Position numbers and translations under genes: made by a program
Part shown: piece after piece, positions 42,838 through 52,067 of the stretch
Numbering within the stretch: position 1 is the first letter of the stretch
How the letters are laid out: the number at the start of each line of letters is the position of its first letter
Notes under the pieces: model-generated
What the model was told of the DNA's origin: nothing
Databases searched by the model: none
What the model saw: the letters and a program-made list of their open reading frames with translations, nothing else
Source: Psychrobacter sp. UBA3962
GTDB taxonomy: Bacteria > Pseudomonadota > Gammaproteobacteria > Pseudomonadales > Moraxellaceae
Reading direction: 5' to 3'
Assembly: GCF_002385225.1 (NCBI RefSeq)
Contig: NZ_DGDC01000010.1
Location: 124,001 to 188,000, forward strand
DNA: 64,000 nucleotides

Positions 42838-43039
42838 TAAACAGGTAGGTAGTAATAAAGACGCTGCCAATTTAAGCGCTTTAAAAAATGCAACCAAGAC
42901 TCGTAATCATCTGGCTTTTAACCCCCTGCTTAAAAAGGGTGGGGTGCATCAAAAAGATGATGTTGAAGCGGTGCGTAAGAGAAAGCGCCGTGAGACTAAG
43001 CAAAGTCTGCGTCAGAAAGACTGGTTATCAGAGCTATAA
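42785..43039 (+). CDS. Small basic protein, unknown
   Basis: 84 residues, rich in Lys/Arg/Gln, with a KRKRRETKQSLRQKDWL stretch near the C-terminus; no hydrophobic segment. Basic charge and position after rtcB suggest an RNA-binding or ribosome-associated role, but this is only a guess. AGGA is 7 nt upstream. Its start lies inside the 42-residue ORF, so translation of the two may be linked. Confidence 0.6.
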   Translation: MSLKQTLKLAKQLENQSNKQVGSNKDAANLSALKNATKTRNHLAFNPLLKKGGVHQKDDVEAVRKRKRRETKQSLRQKDWLSEL

Positions 43040-43184
43040 AAGGTTTGATTTACAGCTTAGTGAATAAACTTTTAACTAGAAATTTTAGATATTAGTTTAA
43101 GGGTAAACCTAGTAGAATAGGCGAGTATTTAAGACCTATACTTATTTAATTTAAGTAAAGGTTTACCCATTCTAAGGAGGGCCT

Positions 43185-43469
43185 ATGCCAAGCGTTAATC
43201 AGTATTTTGATAATAAAGTGACTTCAATTGCCTTTCAAACGGCCACCAAACCTGCGACTGTGGGTGTCATGGAAATCGGTGAGTATGAGTTTGGCACCAG
43301 TGAATTTGAAACCATGACTGTGGTGAGCGGTTCATTAACCGTCAAACTTCCAGGCTCTGATGAGTTTGTGACTTATGAGGCCGGTCACAGCTTTACCATT
43401 GAAGCCAATCAAAAGTTCCAAGTGAAAGTTGCGGTCGAGACGGCTTATCTTTGCACTTATGGTAAATAG
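43185..43469 (+). CDS. ppnP: Pyrimidine/purine nucleoside phosphorylase PpnP
   Basis: 94-residue cupin-fold protein of the DUF1255/YaiE family, shown in E. coli to split several nucleosides phosphorolytically. The sequence MEIGEYEFGTSEFETMTVVSG, PGSDEFVTYEAGHSF and the final YLCTYGK match the family closely over its whole length. AAGGAGG is upstream of the ATG. It ends at a strong UUCG-loop terminator. Confidence 0.95.
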   Translation: MPSVNQYFDNKVTSIAFQTATKPATVGVMEIGEYEFGTSEFETMTVVSGSLTVKLPGSDEFVTYEAGHSFTIEANQKFQVKVAVETAYLCTYGK

Positions 43470-43545
43470 CACTTGTCGAAAATAGCACAGCTGTCAAATG
43501 CTTTAATAGCAGATACTCAGTTGAAGCTAATTGGCGATAGCTTGT

Positions 43546-43582
43546 AAAAAGGCAACAAACTTCGGTTTGCTGCCTTTTTTAT
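43546..43582 (+). terminator. Intrinsic terminator after ppnP
   Basis: Stem AAAAGGCA-A-CAAAC with GTTTG-C-TGCCTTTT around a TTCG tetraloop (43561-43564), followed by T residues. Confidence 0.93.
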
Positions 43583-43702
43583 TATTGTTATTAATGATAC
43601 ATTTTGTATTGAAATAAGTTTTGAAATCGGTTATTAATAGAAGGGTTAAAAGGAAATTAACGGTATATAGCCCTCAAAATAGATACTCCTCCTAAATAGG
43701 GT

Positions 43703-43751
43703 AAGGGGGCAAGGGTCAGGACTTTTTTGCGGAGCCCACATGCTCCCCCTT
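43703..43751 (+). promoter_or_regulatory. Structured 5' leader element before the acyl-CoA synthetase
   Basis: A 7-bp all-GC/AT stem (43703-43709 with 43745-43751) encloses 35 nt containing AGGGTCAGGA and a T6 run; it ends 31 nt before the start codon. It may be a cis-regulatory RNA or an mRNA-stability stem; it matches no riboswitch I know. Confidence 0.35.
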
Positions 43752-43782
43752 CATCAATAACTTAGCTAAAGGAATAGCGATT

Positions 43783-45438
43783 ATGTCAGTGACTACAGTA
43801 AAGTCTAGTGCTTCTCAAAACTATGCTGATTTTTATCAAGCATTCACTCCACACGCTCTTATTAAAGAAATCTTTAATGACCATCCGCAAGATCAATTTA
43901 ACGCCTATTTAGCTTGTTGTGGTAGACATGTTCGTAACGGCTTAGGTAATAAGGTGGCTTTGGTTCATGAAGATACCGAGCAAAAAATCACCCAGCTTAC
44001 TTTCAACGAGCTAGATAAAAAGAGTGCTCAAGTGGCCCATATGTTACAAAGCTATGGGGTAAAAAAAGGCGATAGGGTGGCTACTATGCTGCCCCGTACG
44101 CCAGAGCTGCTTATTATTGTTTTTGCAACTTGGCGTATTGGTGCGATTTATCAGCCGCTATTTACCGCTTTTGGGGTAGAGTCCATCGAGTACAGACTGG
44201 AGAAGGCCGATACTAAGGTGGTGTTTACCAATCTTGAGAACCGAGCGAAGTTTGAGGGTATTGCTAACTTACCAAAAATGGTGTTGTTCACCAAAGAAGG
44301 TGAGGCGACCGATGCCTATCCAGATGCTAATTTTAAGGATATTGAGACTTTTGATACTGACTTTGAGGCGGTGATATTAGATACCGACGCGCCATTTTTA
44401 CAGATGTTTACTTCAGGCACCGTGGGCAAGTCAAAAGGGGTGAGTGTGCCTCTTGCTGCCTTACCAACGTTTTATTTATATATGCGCTATGCCATTGACT
44501 TACAACAAACAGATAACTACTGGAATATGGCGGATCCAGGCTGGGCGTATGGCTTATATTATGCCATTACCGGTCCTTTATTAATGGGAGTAACCACTCA
44601 CTTTAATGAAATGGGCTTTGATGCTCAGAACACCCTTGATTTTCTAGTGCGTCATAAAATTACCAATATTGCCTCATCGCCAACTGCTTTTAGAATGATG
44701 AAGTCTAGTGGCGTGTTTGAAAATGTCGCAGATAAATTATCCTTACGTGTTGCTAACTCAGCTGGCGAGACCTTGAATACCGAAGTGGTCAACTGGGTCG
44801 AAGAGAACCTGGGCTGTACAGTGTTTGACCAATATGGGCAGACAGAGACGGGCATGACCTGCTGTATGCACCATGCATTGACTCATGAAGCCCCTATAGG
44901 CAGCATGGGTGTGCCTATGCCAGGACATAAACTGGTGGTGCTTGATGATAACTTACAACCGGTTGCGGACGGTACGCAAGGTCAATTGGCAGTAGTGGTC
45001 AGCGAGTCGCCAGCCTTTTACTTTAGGGGCTATAGCTGGGATGAAAAACAAGCTTTCTCAGGCGATTACTATTTGACTGGTGATGTGGTCGAGCGGCATG
45101 AAGATGGCACCTTCTGGTTTGCTGGGCGTGATGACGACATTATCATTACCGCAGGCTATCGCATTGGGCCTACCGATGTAGAGAACTGTATGATGGAACA
45201 TGAGGCAGTTGCTGAGTCGGCAGCGGTGGGTGTGCCAGATGAGATGCGTGGTCATGTCATTAAGTCATTTGTGGTCCTAAAACAAGGTATTATGGGTACC
45301 GAGGAGCTGGTTAGCGAGATTAAGGCTTTGGTGCAAAAGCGCCTTTCGGCCCATGCTTACCCACGTTTTGTTGAATTTGTCGAGGCCTTACCAAAGACGC
45401 CTAGTGGTAAAATCCAGCGTTTTTTATTGCGTCAATAA
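43783..45438 (+). CDS. AMP-forming acyl-CoA synthetase
   Basis: 551-residue ANL-superfamily ligase that activates a carboxylic acid with ATP and CoA. The P-loop is FTSGTVGKSKG near residue 210, the A5 motif is DQYGQTETGMT, the A8 hinge is YRIGPTDVENCMMEHEAV, and the catalytic A10 lysine is Lys543 in TPSGKIQRF. It resembles medium-chain/ACSM or acetoacetyl-type synthetases more than acetyl-CoA synthetase. A short-chain dehydrogenase of the 3-hydroxyacyl-CoA type follows, so the pair probably handles a short or branched acyl chain. AAAGGAA precedes the ATG. Confidence 0.9.
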   Translation: MSVTTVKSSASQNYADFYQAFTPHALIKEIFNDHPQDQFNAYLACCGRHVRNGLGNKVALVHEDTEQKITQLTFNELDKKSAQVAHMLQSYGVKKGDRVATMLPRTPELLIIVFATWRIGAIYQPLFTAFGVESIEYRLEKADTKVVFTNLENRAKFEGIANLPKMVLFTKEGEATDAYPDANFKDIETFDTDFEAVILDTDAPFLQMFTSGTVGKSKGVSVPLAALPTFYLYMRYAIDLQQTDNYWNMADPGWAYGLYYAITGPLLMGVTTHFNEMGFDAQNTLDFLVRHKITNIASSPTAFRMMKSSGVFENVADKLSLRVANSAGETLNTEVVNWVEENLGCTVFDQYGQTETGMTCCMHHALTHEAPIGSMGVPMPGHKLVVLDDNLQPVADGTQGQLAVVVSESPAFYFRGYSWDEKQAFSGDYYLTGDVVERHEDGTFWFAGRDDDIIITAGYRIGPTDVENCMMEHEAVAESAAVGVPDEMRGHVIKSFVVLKQGIMGTEELVSEIKALVQKRLSAHAYPRFVEFVEALPKTPSGKIQRFLLRQ

Positions 45439-45534
45439 GATATAGTATAGGAGGGCTTGACCAAAGAGGTATCCCTTGATTACTTTTTTGATGGGTCATT
45501 TTTTAGTTAAATAAAAATATTAGAAGGATTTTAT

Positions 45535-46311
45535 ATGAAAACTGAATCACAAACTTTTATCGTAACCGGAGGCGCTTCAGGCCTTGGTGAAGCCACCACT
45601 AGAGAATTGGTCTCACGCGGAGCTAATGTGGTCATCGCTGATCTAAATGAAGAGGCGGGTGCGGCATTGGCTAAGGAATTAGGGGAGTCTGTACGCTTTG
45701 TCCGCTGCGATGTCACCAGTGGTGAGCAGGTTCAAACTGCGGTTGAAACTGCAGAAAAAGAGTTTGGTGGTTTGGCTGGTAGCGTCAACTGTGCAGGGAT
45801 TGCTATTGTACAAAAGCTATTGGACCGAGATAATAATCCAGCAGACCTAGATCAATTTAATAAAGGGGTTCAGATCAACCTAACAGGCAGCTTTAATGTG
45901 GCTCGCCTTGTGGCCTCAAGCATTGCTAAGCGAGTAGCCGCCGAGGGTGGACCTAATAACGAGGACCAAGGTATTATTATCAATACAGCATCTATCGCGG
46001 CGTTTGATGGTCAAGTAGGACAAGCCAGCTATTCTTCGTCTAAGTCAGGCGTAGTAGGCATGATGCTACCTTTAGCGCGTGAATTGACCCGTCATGGTAT
46101 CCGAGTGATGACCATTGCTCCTGGTATTTTTGCCACACCTATGATGGCAGGCTTACCTGAAAAAGCACAAGAGCAATTGAAAGCCAGTGTGCCTTATCCT
46201 AAGCGTTTAGGTGATCCGACGGAGTTTGCAAAATTAGTAGTCCATATCATTGAAAACGCTTATCTAAATGCTGATGTCATTCGTTTGGATGGCGCAATTA
46301 GAATGACCTAA
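45535..46311 (+). CDS. Short-chain dehydrogenase, 3-hydroxyacyl-CoA dehydrogenase type-2-like
   Basis: 258-residue NAD-dependent Rossmann enzyme: TGGASGLGEATTRELVSRGANVVIADL at the N-terminus, CDV, VNCAGIA, and the catalytic Ser...Tyr166-xxx-Lys170 in SYSSSKSG. The variant LARELTRHGIRVMTIAPGIFATPM is typical of the type-2 (HSD17B10-like) 3-hydroxyacyl-CoA dehydrogenases used in isoleucine and fatty acid breakdown. AAGGA precedes the ATG; a terminator follows at 46350. Confidence 0.9.
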   Translation: MKTESQTFIVTGGASGLGEATTRELVSRGANVVIADLNEEAGAALAKELGESVRFVRCDVTSGEQVQTAVETAEKEFGGLAGSVNCAGIAIVQKLLDRDNNPADLDQFNKGVQINLTGSFNVARLVASSIAKRVAAEGGPNNEDQGIIINTASIAAFDGQVGQASYSSSKSGVVGMMLPLARELTRHGIRVMTIAPGIFATPMMAGLPEKAQEQLKASVPYPKRLGDPTEFAKLVVHIIENAYLNADVIRLDGAIRMT

Positions 46312-46349
46312 TTTGGCAGTAATTGAAGATTGATAGCATTGATAACAAG

Positions 46350-46386
46350 AAGGCTGTGCCTATAAATAGGGTGCAGCCTTTTTTAT
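46350..46386 (+). terminator. Intrinsic terminator after the SDR gene
   Basis: AAGGCTG with CAGCCTT as outer stem and CCTAT/ATAGG as inner stem, ending in T residues. Confidence 0.8.
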
Positions 46387-46532
46387 TGTTGGCTAAGGCA
46401 TATCAGGAGCCAAGTTACAGGCAGTAACTATTTTGCTAAACGGGCGCACTGTGTTAATTATTGCCCCTCTTTAAAATAAAAGACACTTATCCATTTATTG
46501 CCATTCCCCTTTGACTTTATCTAGAGGCTTTT

Positions 46533-47660
46533 ATGAGTACGTCAAAATCTACCCCAAAGTCTACAACTTCAAAAAATACTGCTTTGGAGGCACAAGCTGA
46601 ACACGATATTCGTCATAACTATGAGGCTTTAGCAAAAAAAGCTAAGTTACGATATGTTAGTGATGAGGAGCCAGGATATACCCGAGTACGGTGGGGCAAA
46701 GGTTTTAGTTACCGAGATGGGCAGGGGAATACCGTTAGAAGTAAACAACTGCGCGAGCGTTTTGATTCGCTAGCCATCCCCCCTATGTGGTCTGAGGTTT
46801 GGATTTGTCATTATGATAATGGGCATTTGCAATGTACCGGAAGGGATGAAAAAGGCCGTAAGCAATACTTATATCATGAGCTGTGGAATAAGGTCCGTGA
46901 CGAAGCTAAGTTTGAGGCAATGATTGGCTTCGGAGATAAGCTTCCAGTACTAAGAGCACAAGTAGAACAGGATTTGCAGTCAGAGACGCTTAGTCGAGAG
47001 AACGTATTAGCAGCCGTGGTAAAGCTGTTAGAAACCACGCTAATTCGTATTGGCAACGACCGATATGCTAAGCAGAATAAAAGCTATGGTTTGAGCACCT
47101 TAAGAAGTAAGCATGTGACAGAAACCGAGGACGGCTTAGCTTTTGATTTTGTGGGTAAAAGCGCTAAAGATCATCATATTGAGCTTGAAGATGAGCGTTT
47201 GATACAGATAGTAAATACCTGTTCTGACTTACCAGGCTATCGTATTTTTAAATACCTAGATGAACAGGGTAAGAAACAGGTGGTGGAAAGCGACGATATC
47301 AATGAGTATCTACGTGAGCACACTGGAGAGGAATATAGTGCCAAAGATTTTCGAACCTGGATGGCCTCGGTGTTAGCCGCTGAGTACCTGTATCAGCATG
47401 CTAACTCAGCAGTTTTAGACAGCGAGCCGAATAGTAAAGAACGTCAGCAGCTGGTGGTGGATATGGTAAAACAAGTGGCTGATAGCCTGGGTAATACCCC
47501 CAGTGTTTGCCGTGCCTCTTATATCCATCCCAAAGTTATCAATAGATTTTTAGAAAAAACCTTTATTGAAAGCTATAAAAAGGGCTATCGGGGACGCACC
47601 CGGAAGTTTCAACAGCTTAATGAGAAAGCATTGTTGGCATTTTTAACCTCAAGCGAGTAA
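46533..47660 (+). CDS. DNA topoisomerase IB (poxvirus/eukaryote type)
   Basis: 375-residue type IB enzyme that relaxes supercoils through a 3'-phosphotyrosine link. The N-terminal domain (GYTRVRWGKGFSYRDGQG, AIPPMWSEVWIC) is followed by a tyrosine-recombinase-like catalytic domain with RIGNDRYAKQNKSYGLSTLRSKH, KDFRTWMAS and the nucleophile Tyr330 in CRASYIHP. Bacterial type IB topoisomerases are known but patchy in distribution. An ordinary GAGG ribosome site precedes it. cls follows after 55 bp. Confidence 0.95.
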   Translation: MSTSKSTPKSTTSKNTALEAQAEHDIRHNYEALAKKAKLRYVSDEEPGYTRVRWGKGFSYRDGQGNTVRSKQLRERFDSLAIPPMWSEVWICHYDNGHLQCTGRDEKGRKQYLYHELWNKVRDEAKFEAMIGFGDKLPVLRAQVEQDLQSETLSRENVLAAVVKLLETTLIRIGNDRYAKQNKSYGLSTLRSKHVTETEDGLAFDFVGKSAKDHHIELEDERLIQIVNTCSDLPGYRIFKYLDEQGKKQVVESDDINEYLREHTGEEYSAKDFRTWMASVLAAEYLYQHANSAVLDSEPNSKERQQLVVDMVKQVADSLGNTPSVCRASYIHPKVINRFLEKTFIESYKKGYRGRTRKFQQLNEKALLAFLTSSE

Positions 47661-47715
47661 TCTATCGCTAAGCTCTGTATTCTTAATAATAAATACCCAA
47701 CCAGTCGTATAACTT

Positions 47716-49476
47716 ATGGCTCCATTTGCACTTTCTTCTTACGTCCTGACGGCTCAAGCAGATTTAGTCCAGCTACTAGATCGGATTATGACGTCGCTAG
47801 AATCTTTCTCAGCAGGCAACTGGGCTTGGTTGGGGGTAGCCATTCACCTGGTGCTAACCATTTTTATGGTGGTGCGTATTTTATCAACGCAGCGCAATAC
47901 AGGTATCGCTATCGCTTGGTTGGTTCTGCTATTTGCCATTCCTTTTTTTAGTATTATTGCTTACATGTTAGTGGGCGAGCCTTATCTGGGTAAGAGCTAT
48001 AAGCTACGTAACTCACAAGCCCAAGATATGTTAAATGGAGTGGCCAAACGTCAAGATATACAGCTAGCAAAAGTGGATGATACTCTATCTGAGCGCTATC
48101 AAGGTGTGAGCCGTATTGGTACATTTGATACTGGTTTTGGGGTTTATGATAACCACAGCATGCAGCTATTAACTTCTGCAGATAGTACTTTTGACACTTT
48201 AATACAAGATATAAATAATGCCTCCACCTTAATCTTGATGGAGTTTTATATTATTTACCCCAAAGGCCGAGTCCAAGAAGTGTTTCAGGCTTTAATTGAA
48301 GCGGTTCAAAGAGGGGTAGAGTGTCAAGTTTTGGCTGATAGTGTGGGAAGCTTTAGCTTCTTTGCCGATGATTGGCATGAAAAGCTGGTCGAAGCGGGGG
48401 TTATTATTCATCAGTCCTTACCCGTCGGTCTGTTTAAAACTTTATTAAAACGCAGTGATCTACGTAATCACCGAAAGATTGTGGTGATTGATGATGATAT
48501 TGGTTATACCGGTAGTTTTAACTTAGTTGATCCTGAGTTTTTTAAACAAGACAAAGCCGTGGGGCAATGGATTGATCTGATCATGCGCATTCAAAGTGAT
48601 AATGCGGTGAGTGTAGTCACGGCGTTGGCAGCGGTTAGCGTTACCGATATTGGGGCAGAAAGCACGCGTAATCTAGAGCAGCTTGGCTATCGGATTGAAA
48701 ATAATATCAATATGTATACCCGTAAGTTGTATCGCCCCAAGCCTGCAATTAATGACATTAATGATAAGGCATCCGGCTATTTGGCCAGACAAATATCCTC
48801 CCTTAATTTAAGTGATGAATATGGTCATGACTTTAAGGCCTCAGAGCAAGATCCTGATTATGAGGTAGATTCAGACCCAAGCTTACCGGATTATATGCGG
48901 GCTATTGCCAATATGCCGGTGATAGACAATGTGATGGCTCAGGTTATCCCTTCAGCTCCGCGTATTACCGAACATGTAATTTATAATACTCTATTGACGA
49001 TTTTTCATAGGGCAGATCACCGCATCCAGATAACCACCCCTTATTTCGTGCCGGATGAAGCCTTATTGGCCGCTTTAACCACAGCTGCAAAAAGGGGAGT
49101 AGAGGTTACGTTAATTTTACCCAAAAAAGTAGACTCCTTTTTTGTACAGCATGCTTCACAGGCCTCTTATTCAATACTGATGGAAGCGGGAGTCAAGATA
49201 GCTTTATTTAAAGGCGGCTTGCTACATGCCAAGACAGTGGTTATTGATGATGATTATTGCTTGTTTGGCACAGTAAATATGGACATGCGTAGCTTTTATT
49301 TAAATATGGAAATTAGCTTGGCGCTGTATACCCCAAGTATCGTAAAGCAGGTTTATGCTTGCCAACAGGCTTACTTAACTCAGTGTGAGCTGTTACAGTG
49401 GGATGAGTGGGAAAGTCGACCCACCTACAAGCAGCTTTTTGACTCAGGGATACGCTTATTTAGCCCGTTACTATAA
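47716..49476 (+). CDS. cls: Cardiolipin synthase (phospholipase D type)
   Basis: Condenses two phosphatidylglycerols to cardiolipin at the inner membrane. Two N-terminal membrane helices (about 35-55 and 63-85) precede two PLD domains with HKD motifs at His252/Lys254 (HRKIVVIDDD) and His504/Lys506 (HAKTVVIDDD). At 586 residues it is about 100 longer than E. coli ClsA; the excess is a polar, Asp/Asn-rich insertion between the two PLD domains (about 350-400). No strong ribosome site is seen before the ATG. Confidence 0.93.
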   Translation: MAPFALSSYVLTAQADLVQLLDRIMTSLESFSAGNWAWLGVAIHLVLTIFMVVRILSTQRNTGIAIAWLVLLFAIPFFSIIAYMLVGEPYLGKSYKLRNSQAQDMLNGVAKRQDIQLAKVDDTLSERYQGVSRIGTFDTGFGVYDNHSMQLLTSADSTFDTLIQDINNASTLILMEFYIIYPKGRVQEVFQALIEAVQRGVECQVLADSVGSFSFFADDWHEKLVEAGVIIHQSLPVGLFKTLLKRSDLRNHRKIVVIDDDIGYTGSFNLVDPEFFKQDKAVGQWIDLIMRIQSDNAVSVVTALAAVSVTDIGAESTRNLEQLGYRIENNINMYTRKLYRPKPAINDINDKASGYLARQISSLNLSDEYGHDFKASEQDPDYEVDSDPSLPDYMRAIANMPVIDNVMAQVIPSAPRITEHVIYNTLLTIFHRADHRIQITTPYFVPDEALLAALTTAAKRGVEVTLILPKKVDSFFVQHASQASYSILMEAGVKIALFKGGLLHAKTVVIDDDYCLFGTVNMDMRSFYLNMEISLALYTPSIVKQVYACQQAYLTQCELLQWDEWESRPTYKQLFDSGIRLFSPLL

Positions 49477-49651
49477 TGCTTAAATTACTGATAGGAATGG
49501 CTATTTTATAAATTTTAAATGCGGTAGAATATCGGCTATTTTTTATTCGGACCGTTCTATTAAAGTGCCTGATTATTTGGTTTTAGTGTTTTTAACAATG
49601 CTTATAAAGTAGTCTAAGGCTGCAATTTTTTAAGGTGATCATAGGTTGATT

Positions 49652-51268
49652 ATGCCAGACAATAAAGACGCCAATGCTTCTAACTCAGCCTATTCTTCAG
49701 TATCAAATATCAAAAAATCTACTGAGGCCATCTCGCCTCCTTGGTACTACAAATTAGCCATTAAATTGTTAAAGCCAATTTATAGGCTGGTCTTGTGGCG
49801 CCGCTATCGCCAGGCCAAAAAAAGCGATATGCCAGTAGCCGATTATAAACAAGAAATCGACTCTCGTTATGGTCGTGATTATCCGCAGCCTCCGGCTTAC
49901 TCCATACCATCCTCTTCAACACCTAGTGCTTTAAATGGAGCCAATATCTGGTGTCATGCCGTGTCATTGGGAGAGACCAATACCATTGCTCCTATGCTAA
50001 AAGTGATGCTACAGCAAGGGGCTAGAATTTGGATTACCAATACCACCCAAACCGGCTTTGCACGTACTGAACAGCTCTTTGCAGAAGCCATTGCCAACCA
50101 GCAAATGGTACATACTTTTGTGCCCGTTGATGATAAAGCCATCATTGAGAAGTTTGTTAATAAGGCTCGGCCTGATTTGGCGATGTTTGTAGAGACGGAG
50201 CTATGGGCCAATATCTTAGCGGTATTAAAACAGTCAGCAATCCCTTCGGTACTGGTGAATGCCAGGCTGTCGCAAAAATCCTTCGAAAGTTATGCCAAAT
50301 ATGCCTCAGTTAGTAAAAGCATGATGCACAATATCAGCATGATTATTGCTCAAGATGCGGACTCAGCAAAACGTTTTCGCCGCTTGGGGGCTGACGTTGT
50401 GAAGATTCGCCGGGCGAATTCTTTAAAGTGGTCAACAGGAACAGCCCCAGCTACTGCACAATCTGAATTGACAGTAACTGCTAAGGTACAAGCTTTACAG
50501 GCTGAATTTGGCGCTAATTCTGAAGTTTTCAATCGCCCTATTTGGGTTGCTGGCAGTACCCATGAAGGGGAAGAAAAAGCGGTCATTGAGACTCACAAAC
50601 AGATTATTGCTCAGGCAAACTTGGCCAATGCTTTGCTTATTATAGTCCCTCGTCACCCTGAGCGCTTTGATGCGGTCGCTGAGCTACTTGATCAGTCTGG
50701 CTTGGTTTATCAGCGTCGTAGTCAGCAGCAGCTTATAGAGGCGAATACTCAGGTCTATCTTGCAGACACTATGGGGGAGTTAACGGCCTGTTATCAATTG
50801 GCAGATGTGGCCTTAGTAGGCGGGTCTTTGGTAAATATCGGGGGCCATAATCCGATTGAGGCGGCTAGTTTGGCCAAGCCTGTCATTATGGGTCCTTATA
50901 CTCAGTCTTGTCATGAGGTCGTCGCTGCCTTAAATGAAGTGGGTGCTTTAAAAGTTGTGAATGCAGTCAACAGTACTCAAAAAGATAAGGTTTCTAAAAT
51001 ATCAGGTAATGCTAGTGCCATGCCTAATGCTTCACTGCTAGATAGTGTGATTCAATGGTTAACTTATCCTGAACAGGCTAAGCAGGCAGGTCAACAAGGG
51101 CAAAAGCTAGTGGCTACCAAGAGTAATGCCATGCAGCAACAGCTGCAGATGATAGAAGGTCTATTAACAGCCACTAAAATGGCGAACCAAGCTCCTGACC
51201 CAAAAGACGATGAAGTGGATTTGGATCACTTTAAGGTGCGTAAACGCGGTGAGGATGAAGCACTGTGA
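49652..51268 (+). CDS. waaA: 3-deoxy-D-manno-octulosonic acid transferase WaaA
   Basis: GT-B (GT30) enzyme that adds Kdo to lipid IVA from CMP-Kdo. The conserved catalytic Glu108 is in HAVSLGETNT, with the acceptor-binding FVETELWANIL, and the donor site in GGSLVNIGGHNPIEAAS. A membrane-proximal helix LLKPIYRLVLWRRYRQ precedes it. Start chosen at ATG 49652 with AGGT upstream; TTG 49646 is the only further option. 538 residues against 425 in E. coli, due to N-terminal, inter-domain and C-terminal polar insertions. rsmE overlaps its stop. Confidence 0.95.
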   Translation: MPDNKDANASNSAYSSVSNIKKSTEAISPPWYYKLAIKLLKPIYRLVLWRRYRQAKKSDMPVADYKQEIDSRYGRDYPQPPAYSIPSSSTPSALNGANIWCHAVSLGETNTIAPMLKVMLQQGARIWITNTTQTGFARTEQLFAEAIANQQMVHTFVPVDDKAIIEKFVNKARPDLAMFVETELWANILAVLKQSAIPSVLVNARLSQKSFESYAKYASVSKSMMHNISMIIAQDADSAKRFRRLGADVVKIRRANSLKWSTGTAPATAQSELTVTAKVQALQAEFGANSEVFNRPIWVAGSTHEGEEKAVIETHKQIIAQANLANALLIIVPRHPERFDAVAELLDQSGLVYQRRSQQQLIEANTQVYLADTMGELTACYQLADVALVGGSLVNIGGHNPIEAASLAKPVIMGPYTQSCHEVVAALNEVGALKVVNAVNSTQKDKVSKISGNASAMPNASLLDSVIQWLTYPEQAKQAGQQGQKLVATKSNAMQQQLQMIEGLLTATKMANQAPDPKDDEVDLDHFKVRKRGEDEAL

Positions 51269-51978
51269 ATATCCTACTATTACCTGAGTTAGATAACGAG
51301 CAGGCCAGCTTTAGTATCACTGACCTTAGCCAAATTAAGCATGTACAGCAGGTGCTTGAGCTCAAGGCAGGAGACAGCGTAAAAGTAGGCAGCGTAAATG
51401 GAAAATTAGGAACAGCAGTTATTGAAGCCGTGTCGGATACCCAGCTTAAGCTAGGTAGCCTGAATTTAGATACCATGCCTCCGAGTAAGCTGGATTTAAC
51501 GGTAGTTTTAGCCTTGCCGAGGCCGAAGGTGTTGCGAAGACTAATAATGGATATGACTGCCATAGGGGTGGCCGAAATCATTTTAGTCAACAGCTACCGC
51601 ACGGATAAAAGCTATTGGCAAAGCCCTATGCTCAGTAGAATTGATGAGTTTGTGACAGAGGGGCTGCAGCAAGGGGTAGATACCATAGCGCCTAACATCC
51701 AATTAAAAAAACGCTTTAAGCCCTTTGTGGAAGATGAGCTTAGTCTTTGGGCCAAAGATCGTAGTTTAGTGGTGGCTCACCCTTATAGCCCGCTATCTTT
51801 TAATGAATATTTTGAACAGGCAGGCTTGCCACAAGTATTGTGTATTGGTGCGGAAGGCGGCTGGATTGATTATGAGGTGGGCCTGTTACAAGACAATGGC
51901 TGTCAGGCCGTCAATATAGGCAGTCGGATTCTGCGTACGGAAGCTGCAGTCAATGCCTTATGCGGCCGTTATCTATAG
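51265..51978 (+). CDS. rsmE: 16S rRNA (uracil1498-N3)-methyltransferase RsmE
   Basis: SPOUT-class methyltransferase that modifies U1498 in helix 44 of 16S rRNA. A PUA-like N-terminal domain (HVQQVLELKAGDSV) is followed by the trefoil-knot domain with PRPKVLRRLIMDMTAIGVAEI, GAEGGWIDYEV and GSRILRTEAAVNAL. 237 residues is normal. The GTG start overlaps the waaA stop (GTGA), so the two are translationally coupled. Confidence 0.96.
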   Translation: MNILLLPELDNEQASFSITDLSQIKHVQQVLELKAGDSVKVGSVNGKLGTAVIEAVSDTQLKLGSLNLDTMPPSKLDLTVVLALPRPKVLRRLIMDMTAIGVAEIILVNSYRTDKSYWQSPMLSRIDEFVTEGLQQGVDTIAPNIQLKKRFKPFVEDELSLWAKDRSLVVAHPYSPLSFNEYFEQAGLPQVLCIGAEGGWIDYEVGLLQDNGCQAVNIGSRILRTEAAVNALCGRYL

Positions 51979-52067
51979 GGCTGTTTTCAGTTATACTTAG
52001 CCTTTTAGGCTGCTTTAACTCTTATCCTTTCTTCTGTTCGCGTATTTACTGCCATAGGTTTCCTCTC

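Larger units (their letters stand above)
43470..43782 (+). other. Intergenic region with terminator and structured leader
   Basis: 313 bases. Holds the ppnP terminator (43546-43582) and, just before the acyl-CoA synthetase, a purine-rich block where AAGGGGG (43703-43709) faces CCCCCTT (43745-43751). No gene seen. Confidence 0.6.

Noticed and set aside
51960..52067. Upstream extension of the first binding-protein gene overlapping rsmE
   Set aside because: The extension has no ribosome site and the lipoprotein signal begins naturally at ATG 52068.
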